Source of the DNA: Alphaproteobacteria bacterium
GTDB taxonomy: Bacteria > Pseudomonadota > Alphaproteobacteria > Micavibrionales > Micavibrionaceae
Direction of reading: 5' to 3'
DNA length: 10,697 bases
Assembly: GCA_023141075.1 (NCBI GenBank)
Contig: JAGLKL010000030.1
Location: 1 to 10,697 of the forward strand
Below, in pieces: positions 1 through 6,186 of this stretch. The notes beneath the pieces were generated by a model. That model saw only the letters and a program-made list of their open reading frames with translations. It was not told the origin of the DNA and ran no database searches. Within the stretch, counting starts at the first letter, position 1; each line of letters begins with the position of its first letter. Made by a program: the position numbers and the translations under genes.

Positions 1-97
1 GGGATAGGCCTGGCTTGTAATCTACGTCAACACCGTGTTTTTCGAATACTTCCACACCTAATGGATCCAGCTTATCGCTGATTAAGACTTTTGACAT
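1..97 (-). CDS. serA: D-3-phosphoglycerate dehydrogenase, N-terminal fragment (cut by window edge)
   Basis: Only the first 32 or so codons are in the window; the gene continues past position 1. The translation starts MSKVLISDKLDPLGVEVF and continues into a KHGVDVDYKPGL stretch, the usual N-terminal strand-helix-strand of SerA-type D-isomer-specific 2-hydroxyacid dehydrogenases. SerA oxidises 3-phosphoglycerate to 3-phosphohydroxypyruvate with NAD, the first step of the phosphorylated serine pathway in the cytosol. The ATG at 97 has a strong Shine-Dalgarno TTAGGAGT at 103-110, 5 nt upstream. The gene lies downstream of serC on the same strand, which supports the call since serC-serA pairs are common in alphaproteobacteria. 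NAD-binding and catalytic residues are outside the window, so the identity rests on the N-terminus and context. Confidence 0.85.
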   Translation of the reverse strand, partial: MSKVLISDKLDPLGVEVFEKHGVDVDYKPGLS

Positions 98-102
98 ATT
101 TA

Positions 103-150
103 ACTCCTAATTTTGTCTTGTTTAGGTAAACAGGCTTTTAGGAGTAAGCC
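103..150 (-). promoter_or_regulatory. Possible Shine-Dalgarno sequestering leader of serA
   Basis: In the serA leader (minus strand) the block ACTCCTAA (138-145) is the exact reverse complement of TTAGGAGT (103-110), which is the serA Shine-Dalgarno region. The anti-SD block also lies in the loop of a local hairpin with stem GGCTT/AAGCC (146-150 with 133-137). Between the two blocks is a 14-nt palindrome with arms TGTTTA/TAAACA (119-132). Two folds are therefore possible: one hides the ribosome site, the other holds the anti-SD block in a loop. The pairing is read directly from the sequence. Any regulatory role is inference, and no known riboswitch class was recognised. Confidence 0.35.
119..132. 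repeat. 14-bp palindrome in the serA leader, possible operator
   Basis: TGTTTA and TAAACA arms are separated by GG, giving perfect dyad symmetry. It lies 22 bp upstream of the serA ATG. It could be a repressor operator in DNA, or a short 5-bp stem with a 4-nt loop in RNA. No second copy was seen in the window, so the role is uncertain. Confidence 0.3.
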
Positions 151-190
151 AGAGTTGGAAAAAAGTAAAGAAAATTAACAAAGATCCGCA

Positions 191-727
191 TTACCGCATT
201 TTGGTGAAATCAACCTGCTGTACTGTATCCGGATTAACAACATCATGAATCTGTTCTTCGCCTTCAGATACACCTTTCCAGCCCTTTTCATCCAGTTTTG
301 CTTTGATTTCATCAAGCTCCGTTTCAAAAGCCTTAATATCCGTACTAGGTTCAGTAAACTGTCCATCGCTTTTCTTAATGCCAACTTCATACATAAGGCG
401 ATATTCCCTCATATATTTTGGATTAAGCTCGAACTCTTCCTTAACTTTACGAAAATCAGAATAACCAAAATTGCTTTCTTCATCAGCCATCATTGCAGCC
501 AAATCAACCAATTTAGGTGCCGGTATATTCTCAAGCAATTCCCTTATTCGCTCATGCTTGAAATCACCGGTACCCAACATCATATCGCGCAAGACTTCGC
601 CTTGTTTATCATCTAGTTGGTACGTCTCTTTAACGTTACCAAACATAGTCACAACACCGTCCTGATCGTTAAGACTGATCCGGTTGCCATTGACATTAAC
701 ATCCAAAAATTCTTCTAAAGCACCCAT
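191..727 (-). CDS. Hypothetical protein between serC and serA
   Basis: I do not recognise this protein. It is 178 residues from the ATG at 727, has no cysteine and only one tryptophan, and is acidic. It has no signal peptide or membrane segment, so it is probably cytosolic. The middle (MMADEESNFGYSDFRKVKEEFELNP) and the later ETELDEIKAKLDEKG stretch look helical, possibly a short coiled coil. An in-frame GTG at 739 could also start it, but the SD-like GGTGAT at 735-740 overlaps that GTG and sits 7 nt before the ATG, which favours 727. It lies 74 bp after serC and 93 bp before serA on the same strand, so it is probably co-transcribed with both. That position suggests a link to serine synthesis, but nothing in the sequence shows a function. 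Confidence 0.75.
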   Translation of the reverse strand: MGALEEFLDVNVNGNRISLNDQDGVVTMFGNVKETYQLDDKQGEVLRDMMLGTGDFKHERIRELLENIPAPKLVDLAAMMADEESNFGYSDFRKVKEEFELNPKYMREYRLMYEVGIKKSDGQFTEPSTDIKAFETELDEIKAKLDEKGWKGVSEGEEQIHDVVNPDTVQQVDFTKMR

Positions 728-801
728 CTGATATATCACCCTTTATATTTTTCATATCAACGCCCATAGTAACAAGCTCCAATAAAAACGTCAAAAAGAG
801 A

Positions 802-1968
802 TTAAACGTTGGAAGCTTTTGTTTTAGCCGTTTCAAATGCCCAATCCAGCCACGGAGTTAGTTCCCGCACGCTGCTTCGGGAAATAGTTGCTCCACACCA
901 GATACGCAAACCCGCAGGTGCATCACGATAGCCGGTAATATCATGAGCCACACCTTTTTCATCAAGCACCTTGGTCATAGATTTGATAAAAGGAAGTTTC
1001 TCCTCTTCAGGCAAATTATTAAACCACGGATCAACCACTTTCAGGCAGACCGAAGTAAAGGAGCGCACATCTTCATCCTGCGCCAGAAAATCGATCCAAG
1101 GCGTATCGGAAACCCATTTCTCCAATATTTTGTAGTTTTGCCGACAACGCTTAATAGTTCCCTTTAGCCCATCAATACGCTCAACCCAATTCAAAGTATC
1201 CAGACAATCTTCGACCGCCATCATAGACGGTGTATTGATCGTCGAGCCTTCAAATATACCGTTAATAAGTTTGCCGCCTTTGGTCATGCGGAAGATTTTC
1301 GGCAAAGGACGATTTTCAGGCACGTAGCTTTCCAGACGTTCTACCGCACGCGGAGAAAGAACAAGCATTCCATGCGCCGCTTCCCCGCCCAGAACTTTTT
1401 GCCACGACCAAGTGGTCACATCCAGCTTGTCCCATGGAAGATCATATGCAAACACGGCTGACGTTGCATCACAGAACGTCAGACCTTTACGGGTTTCGGA
1501 TAGCCAGTCCCCATTGGGAACCCGCACACCGCTAGTTGTTCCATTCCACACAAATACAATATCACGCGCCGGATCGGCCTTTGACAAATCGGGAATATCG
1601 CCATAGCCTGCTTCGAAACAGCGTACATCTTCAAGTTTCAAATGGTCGGTAATATCGTTCACCCATCCCGTAGAGAAACTTTCCCACGCGAACACATCTA
1701 CGCCGCGACTCCCCAGCATCGACCACATGGCCATTTCAAAAGCCCCCGTATCGGAAGCCGGAACAATCCCGATTTTGTAATCTGCCGGTATTCCAAGCAA
1801 TTTCCGATGTTTCTCAATAACTTCCTTGAGCTTGGCCTTGGATTCCGGCGCACGATGCGAGCGTCCGAGCAACGCGTCTTCCAGTGCATCTACACTCCAA
1901 TCCGGACGTTTTGAACATGGACCGGATGAAAAATTAGGGTTTTTTGGTTTAATTGAAGGCTCTTGCAT
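802..1968 (-). CDS. serC: Phosphoserine aminotransferase, alphaproteobacterial type
   Basis: SerC is a PLP enzyme (class V aminotransferase fold) that converts 3-phosphohydroxypyruvate plus glutamate to O-phosphoserine, step two of serine synthesis; related forms also serve pyridoxal phosphate synthesis. The 388-residue product has the family marks in order: PNFSSGPC near the N-terminus, GRSHRAPESK, IVPASDTGAFEMAMWSMLG for cofactor phosphate contacts, FVWNGTTSGVRVPNGDW, TFCDATSAVF with the pyridine-binding Asp, WSWQKVLGGEAAHG with the Schiff-base lysine (Lys191 from this start), and LRIWCGAT near the C-terminus. Length and motifs match alphaproteobacterial SerC. A GTG at 1980 is in frame, but the GGTGGA at 1976-1981 lies 7 nt before the ATG at 1968 and overlaps the GTG, so 1968 is preferred. 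It is divergent from serB and upstream of serA. Confidence 0.97.
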   Translation of the reverse strand: MQEPSIKPKNPNFSSGPCSKRPDWSVDALEDALLGRSHRAPESKAKLKEVIEKHRKLLGIPADYKIGIVPASDTGAFEMAMWSMLGSRGVDVFAWESFSTGWVNDITDHLKLEDVRCFEAGYGDIPDLSKADPARDIVFVWNGTTSGVRVPNGDWLSETRKGLTFCDATSAVFAYDLPWDKLDVTTWSWQKVLGGEAAHGMLVLSPRAVERLESYVPENRPLPKIFRMTKGGKLINGIFEGSTINTPSMMAVEDCLDTLNWVERIDGLKGTIKRCRQNYKILEKWVSDTPWIDFLAQDEDVRSFTSVCLKVVDPWFNNLPEEEKLPFIKSMTKVLDEKGVAHDITGYRDAPAGLRIWCGATISRSSVRELTPWLDWAFETAKTKASNV

Positions 1969-2010
1969 TTTTTGTTCCACCGTTTATGAAAGTTACACCA
2001 TAATATTGAT

Positions 2011-2040
2011 TAATTAGGGGTAAGAAATTTTTGTTGTAAA
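2011..2040 (-). promoter_or_regulatory. Weak candidate promoter for the serC operon
   Basis: On the minus strand TTTACA (2035-2040) and TAATTA (2011-2016) are separated by 18 bp and lie 43 bp upstream of the serC ATG. The match to a housekeeping promoter is modest. The 136-bp serC-serB divergent gap (1969-2104) must hold promoters for both directions. I found no convincing plus-strand hexamer pair for serB. Confidence 0.25.
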
Positions 2041-2104
2041 GACAAGTGTTTTTCTGCATCTTAAGCTAAAGAAAACAGATATTGGAAAATAATCGGGTTA
2101 TATC

Positions 2105-3058
2105 ATGAGTCATATTTTAACGCTGGTCGCGTCAAATCAATCACCAGAGCTTACTGAAGAACATTTTGACACTGTCATAAGTCATTGCACCCGGCACGGA
2201 GTGCAAATTGCCGATAAACAGCTTTTGTGGTTGGAAAAAGGAAAAGCCGGACAAATCCACGTTACAGACGATGCTCCTATGGATTTAGTAAGGCAACTGC
2301 GCGAATCCCTTGCTGGCGACAAAATCGACTTTTTTATTGTCGACAAAGGTTTCAAACCCAAGCTTTTTGTCGCTGACATGGAAAGCACCATCATTCCAAA
2401 TGAAATACTTGATGATTTGGCAAAGATATACGGTATTGAAGATAAGGTTAAAAACATTACAGAAAGAGGCATGAGAGGCGAAATAACCTTTGCAGACTCT
2501 CTGCGCGAGCGGATCGCACTACTCACAGGCATAACGGAAAAAGATCTTCGGGAAAAACGGAATTCTCTTGAACCAAATCCCGGCGCACAAGAATTCGTAC
2601 AGACCTTGAATGATAATGGTGTAACGTGTGTGCTTGCCACAGGTGGTTTCACCTACTTTTCAGAAAGAATTGCCAAACTCTGCAACTTTGATGATCATCA
2701 TGCTAATGTCCTAGACATAGAAAATGGCAAGCTAACCGGCAAAGTGATAAACCCTATACTGGATAGTCACGCAAAGGTTTTTTTCATGGATCAGTATGTT
2801 GATGATTTGGGTATTAAACATAATCAATGCATTACTATTGGCGATGGGGCAAACGATCTTCCTATGCTCGAAAAAGCGGGTCTTGGCATCGGCTACCATC
2901 CCAAACCCGCTGTAGAAGAAGTAATCAGGAACTGCATTTTTTATGGCGATTTCAATACCGTCGGATATGCCCTTAGCCATAACACTATGAAATCGGTAAA
3001 TCTCGAAAATTCCACCACACAACAAAAGAGCGAACCCAAATCTATGATTTTGGGATAA
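2105..3058 (+). CDS. serB: Phosphoserine phosphatase (HAD family) with Glu in motif I
   Basis: SerB hydrolyses O-phosphoserine to serine, the last step of the pathway started by SerA and SerC. The 317-residue product has an N-terminal ACT-like regulatory half (about 1-84) and a HAD phosphatase domain. Motif I reads ADMEST with nucleophile Asp91; the usual DxD acid/base aspartate is Glu93 here. Motif II is ATGGFTYF (Thr179), motif III lysine is Lys224 in DSHAKVFF, and motif IV is GDGANDLPML (Asp247, Asp251), which binds Mg. The start at 2105 fits the domain beginning, although no strong Shine-Dalgarno was seen. The last 25 residues form a polar tail that looks disordered. Its position divergent to serC-serA supports the assignment. 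The Glu93 change should be kept in mind when predicting activity. Confidence 0.93.
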   Translation: MSHILTLVASNQSPELTEEHFDTVISHCTRHGVQIADKQLLWLEKGKAGQIHVTDDAPMDLVRQLRESLAGDKIDFFIVDKGFKPKLFVADMESTIIPNEILDDLAKIYGIEDKVKNITERGMRGEITFADSLRERIALLTGITEKDLREKRNSLEPNPGAQEFVQTLNDNGVTCVLATGGFTYFSERIAKLCNFDDHHANVLDIENGKLTGKVINPILDSHAKVFFMDQYVDDLGIKHNQCITIGDGANDLPMLEKAGLGIGYHPKPAVEEVIRNCIFYGDFNTVGYALSHNTMKSVNLENSTTQQKSEPKSMILG

Positions 3059-3126
3059 TCGCAAAAGTTCGTAAATACATACCTTTTTTAACACCACATT
3101 AAGATTTTGACGTTACTTTAGGGCAT

Positions 3127-3144
3127 GGGCGTAGAAATACGCTC
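3127..3144 (+). other. Hairpin with GAAA tetraloop between serB and the AAA+ gene
   Basis: GCGTA (3129-3133) and TACGC (3138-3142) pair perfectly around a GAAA loop of the stable GNRA class. The stem extends by a G-T wobble and a G-C pair to 7 bp. A T-rich run follows only about 12 nt later (3157-3164), so it is not a classic intrinsic terminator. It could be a 3' end of serB mRNA or part of the 5' leader of the next gene. The rest of this 145-bp gap shows nothing clear beyond a -35-like TTGACG at 3107-3112 without a good partner. Confidence 0.35.
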
Positions 3145-3203
3145 GTTCCTCGTGTATTCTTTTTCGTATGAACAAAACAATCTTTTATCTTTAAGAGACA
3201 ATC

Positions 3204-4310
3204 ATGACCGAATTATGGGATTATCTAGTACCTGATGAAGAGCTTAAAGAGCTCATCCGTCTGTATTGCGACGACTTTACCGCGCTGGATAAAGCCGGGC
3301 ACTACGACCTCATTACAGGTCGCGACAAAGAAATAAATGATGCTATTTTGATTCTACTGCAACGCGGACGAAAGAACGTTTGTTTCCTTGCCGGAGCCGG
3401 GGTAGGTAAATCTGCTGTTGTTGTCGGCCTGACACAAAAAATCAACAGTGGAGACGTCCCTGAAATGCTCAAGGGTTCGCGCGTAATCGAAGTAAACCTT
3501 TCGCGTATGGCTTCAGGGACATCCTCCAAAGCTGAATTTCAGGCACGTTTTATTCCTTTCATAAAAGGCCTAGTAGAACGATATCACAACCCCAAAGCAA
3601 CCCGCTTTGTTCTGTTCATGGACGAGATTCACCAGATTATGCCGGATTGTCCGGGAAGTTCTTTTGCCGGCTTGTCCGATACCATTAAAACCTACCTGAC
3701 CCAGGGAGACCTCATGGTGATCGGAGCAACAACGCCCGACGAATACAGAACATATGTGACTGCCGACCCTGCTTTGGATCGCCGCTTTCAGAAGATTATA
3801 TTAAAACAGCCGAATGTTTCGGAAACTTATACAATCATGAAAAATATCATTCTAAGTCTGCAAAAACACCACCGCGTTGCTATGTCAAATGAAAACCTTA
3901 TGCTGATCGTGCGCCTCGCCGAAGAGCATATGCGCAGAAGAAACCAGCCTGACAAATCTATTATCACAGCAGATTCCGCAATGGCTTATCACGTTTTTAC
4001 CCACGGCATTAATCAGGAAGTTTCGCAAGAATCAATCTATTATATGATTGCTCGGGAAACCGGCTTGAACGCCAAAGCCATTCATGATGAAGACCTGATT
4101 AAAAAAATTGCCAAAGAGGTTGCAATACTTGATGGAAAAATCGAAGCTCCTAAAAAAGATGATAATGATAACCAACCATACAACTCTGCAGACGATCTTG
4201 AAGAAGTAGAAATGGATAAAGAGTTTCAAGCTGAACTGGCTGATGAAAGATCTGCACAAGAAGAACGTGTTAGAGTCTCCGAGGACAGTGAAGCTGACAA
4301 GACAGATTAA
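3204..4310 (+). CDS. Standalone AAA+ ATPase related to ClpA/ClpB first ATPase domain
   Basis: The 368-residue protein matches the D1 module of ClpA/ClpB unfoldases: GRDKEI at 39-44, Walker A GAGVGKS at 64-70, GDVPEMLKG at 83-91, Walker B FVLFMDE at 135-141, sensor-1 region IGATTPDEY at 173-181, and the arginine finger in DPALDRRFQ (Arg193/Arg194). The helical lid carries a PDKSIITADSA stretch like the Clp PDKAIDLVDEA. It lacks the Clp N-domain, the coiled-coil middle domain and the D2 module. The pore-loop position, KYRGEFE in Clp proteins, reads SSKAEFQ, so the substrate-gripping tyrosine is absent. The C-terminal 55 or so residues are highly acidic and probably disordered. AAGAGA lies 6 nt before the ATG. 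ATP binding and hydrolysis are well supported. The substrate is unknown; a remodelling or adaptor role is more likely than processive unfolding. It is convergent with purF. Confidence 0.9.
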   Translation: MTELWDYLVPDEELKELIRLYCDDFTALDKAGHYDLITGRDKEINDAILILLQRGRKNVCFLAGAGVGKSAVVVGLTQKINSGDVPEMLKGSRVIEVNLSRMASGTSSKAEFQARFIPFIKGLVERYHNPKATRFVLFMDEIHQIMPDCPGSSFAGLSDTIKTYLTQGDLMVIGATTPDEYRTYVTADPALDRRFQKIILKQPNVSETYTIMKNIILSLQKHHRVAMSNENLMLIVRLAEEHMRRRNQPDKSIITADSAMAYHVFTHGINQEVSQESIYYMIARETGLNAKAIHDEDLIKKIAKEVAILDGKIEAPKKDDNDNQPYNSADDLEEVEMDKEFQAELADERSAQEERVRVSEDSEADKTD

Positions 4311-4352
4311 CGATTAAAAAGCGGGGACATGGTGAAGATTTTTCAGAGCAAA

Positions 4353-5879
4353 TTATCCTTCTGAGAACAGATCAACACATTGTCCGGTGTAACTACCGTT
4401 TTCTTCGCATTTGCATTTGAAATCGTCGCTGCGTTGTTCCTCAAGACGTTTGAAATAAAGATCGTCGATATCGCCGGTGATGTATTTTCCATCAAAAATA
4501 GAGCAATCAAAGTGACGGTTGCTTCGCTCATATCGGGGAGTCGCTGCTTTGATAAGATCTTCAAGGTTTTGGTAGATAAGCCGGTCTGCACCGATTTCCT
4601 TACAAACTTCTTCGTTGGTGCGGTTATAAGCTACAAGCTCTGATTTCACCGGCATATCGATCCCGTAAACATTTGGATAGCGGATAGCCGGGGCAGCAGA
4701 GGCAAAATAGACTTTTTTAGCTCCGGCCTCACGCGCCATTTCTATAATCTTTTTTGAGGTTGTTCCGCGCACAATCGAGTCATCCACGATCAGGACATTT
4801 TTGTCCTGAAACTCCAAAGGAATGGCGTTGAGCTTCTGCTTGACCGATTTTTCGCGCTGCGCCTGTCCGGGCATGATGAAGGTACGACCAATATAACGGT
4901 TTTTAACAAAACCTTCGCGGAATTTGATCCCCATTGTATTAGCCAATTCTACTGCGCTGGGGTGGCTTGATTCGGGGATAGGAATGACGACATCTATATC
5001 ATTGTCCGGGAATTCACGCATAATCTTCTCAGCCAGATATTTTCCCATACGCACGCGGGTTTTATAAACCAGAGACCCTTCAATTACTGAATCGGGGCGT
5101 GCCAAGTAAACATACTCAAAGATACAAGGTGCGGCTGTGCGTGAATCGTCACAGACTTTGCTGTGGAAGTTTCCATTTTGGTCGATATAGATGATTTCTC
5201 CGGGCTTGACATCGCGCTCAATCTTAAAGCCGAGTGCATCAAGCGCAACGCTTTCCGATGCAATCATGTAATCGGTTGTGCCATCCTTGTTTTTATGGCT
5301 TCCGTAGATGAGGGGGCGGATACCATTAGGATCGCGAAATCCGAACATACCATAACCGGCGAGCATGCCAACGGCTGCATAAGCACCGTTACAGCGCTTA
5401 TACAAACGCTTCATTGCTTTAAATAAAACTTCCGGAGTCAGTTTCATTTTGCCAAGTTTTTGTAATTCATGGGCAATGACGTTGAGCAACACTTCGGAAT
5501 CGGAATTTGTATTTATGTGGCGTAAGTCTGATTTAAACAACTCGTTTGTGAGTTCATCCTGATTGGTCAGGTTTCCGTTATGCGCCATGACGATGCCATA
5601 AGGTGAGTTTACATAGAGAGGCTGGGCTTCGGCAGAGCACGATGTTCCGGCTGTGGGGTAGCGGACATGGCCGATACCGCAATTTCCCTTTAAAAAGGTC
5701 ATATGTTCCAGAGTGAAGATATCACGAACCATGCCATTATTTTTACGTAAGTAAAACTTGCCGTTTTCTTTGGTAACGATCCCGGCAGCATCCTGACCAC
5801 GGTGTTGTAATATCATTAAAGCGTCATAAAGATCGTGATTTACCGGAGAGTGGGCGAAAATTCCAACAATACCGCACAT
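4353..5879 (-). CDS. purF: Amidophosphoribosyltransferase, E. coli type
   Basis: PurF transfers ammonia from glutamine to PRPP to give 5-phosphoribosylamine, the committed step of de novo purine synthesis. The 508-residue product starts MCGIVGIF, so Cys2 becomes the N-terminal nucleophile after Met removal and there is no propeptide. The Ntn glutaminase domain shows LQHRGQDAAGI, GHVRYPTAGTS, AHNGNLTN and SDSEVLLN. FRDPNGIRPL and ASESVALD follow. The phosphoribosyltransferase domain has the PRPP loop VLIVDDSIVRGTTS with Asp366 and Asp367. The C-terminus (HFDCSIFDGKYITGDID) follows the E. coli pattern and lacks the CxxC of Fe-S containing Bacillus-type enzymes. The Shine-Dalgarno is weak (AAAGAAAG about 13 nt upstream), but Cys2 fixes the start. 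Only 42 bp separate its end from the convergent AAA+ gene, with no clear terminator between. Confidence 0.98.
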   Translation of the reverse strand: MCGIVGIFAHSPVNHDLYDALMILQHRGQDAAGIVTKENGKFYLRKNNGMVRDIFTLEHMTFLKGNCGIGHVRYPTAGTSCSAEAQPLYVNSPYGIVMAHNGNLTNQDELTNELFKSDLRHINTNSDSEVLLNVIAHELQKLGKMKLTPEVLFKAMKRLYKRCNGAYAAVGMLAGYGMFGFRDPNGIRPLIYGSHKNKDGTTDYMIASESVALDALGFKIERDVKPGEIIYIDQNGNFHSKVCDDSRTAAPCIFEYVYLARPDSVIEGSLVYKTRVRMGKYLAEKIMREFPDNDIDVVIPIPESSHPSAVELANTMGIKFREGFVKNRYIGRTFIMPGQAQREKSVKQKLNAIPLEFQDKNVLIVDDSIVRGTTSKKIIEMAREAGAKKVYFASAAPAIRYPNVYGIDMPVKSELVAYNRTNEEVCKEIGADRLIYQNLEDLIKAATPRYERSNRHFDCSIFDGKYITGDIDDLYFKRLEEQRSDDFKCKCEENGSYTGQCVDLFSEG

Positions 5880-5936
5880 GTGTTTATCGCAGCTTTCTTT
5901 ATGCTTGCAACCGCATAATTAATAGATCCTGACCCT

Positions 5937-5965
5937 AAGTTATGGCTTAAAGGCGTATGTTTCAA
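5937..5965 (-). promoter_or_regulatory. Candidate purF promoter
   Basis: On the minus strand TTGAAA (5960-5965) and TAACTT (5937-5942) are spaced 17 bp apart and lie 57 bp upstream of the purF ATG. Spacing is ideal and the -35 is good, while the -10 is poor. It lies just beyond the repeat-rich part of the gap, so purF could be expressed separately from the ilv genes. Confidence 0.3.
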
Positions 5966-5974
5966 GTATATTTG

Positions 5975-5990
5975 TATAGTAGTTTCACTA
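5975..5990 (+). repeat. Partial extra copy of the repeat end
   Basis: TATAGTAGTTTCACTA repeats the outer 14 bases (TATAGTAGTTTCAC) of the repeat family consensus and directly abuts the complete unit starting at 5991. It could be the remnant of an older element into which the complete unit inserted at a TA, or a tandem duplication of one end. Confidence 0.55.
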
Positions 5991-6173
5991 TATAGTAGTT
6001 CCACTTAAGAATAATACATTTTGCTTGATGAATTTTCTACCCAATGGGCACAGGTTGACTATCTGCACATAATTTTATCACCGTAGCTATGGCTATGCTT
6101 CAAAAATTATACTTGATTCTCAAAAAAAATTCATTGGCGCAATTCTGTACTATTCTTAAGTGAAACTACCATA
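5991..6173. mobile_element. 183-bp MITE-like unit with 27-bp terminal inverted repeats
   Basis: The left end (5991-6017) and right end (6147-6173) are inverted copies that agree at 24 of 27 positions; both contain CACTTAAGAATA and begin TATRGTAGTT. The ends carry TA at each boundary, as for elements that duplicate a TA target (IS630/Tc1-mariner group); that family link is inference. The interior has no open frame of useful length. It contains a smaller inverted repeat ATAATTTT (6069-6076) / AAAATTAT (6103-6110). The unit fills most of the 307-bp gap between ilvC and purF. It could alternatively be a transcribed hairpin repeat without mobility. No transposase is present in the window. Confidence 0.55.
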
Positions 6174-6186
6174 GTTATTAGGAAGC

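Noticed and set aside
245..616. Long open frame on the plus strand opposite the gene at 191-727
   Set aside because: It is antisense to a better supported gene in the serC-serA operon, has phenylalanine-rich antisense-like composition and shows no recognisable domain.
3035..3054. Hairpin at the serB stop codon as a terminator
   Set aside because: The stem CCCAAATC/GATTTTGGG is AT-rich, contains a bulge, overlaps the coding end and is not followed by a T-run.
3107..3137. Promoter for the AAA+ gene from TTGACG
   Set aside because: The only -10-like partner (TAGAAA) is 19 bp away and poor, so I did not list it as a feature.
5880..6186. A transposase or small gene inside the ilvC-purF gap
   Set aside because: Only very short open frames exist (for example 13 codons from 6028), with no ribosome site or recognisable protein.
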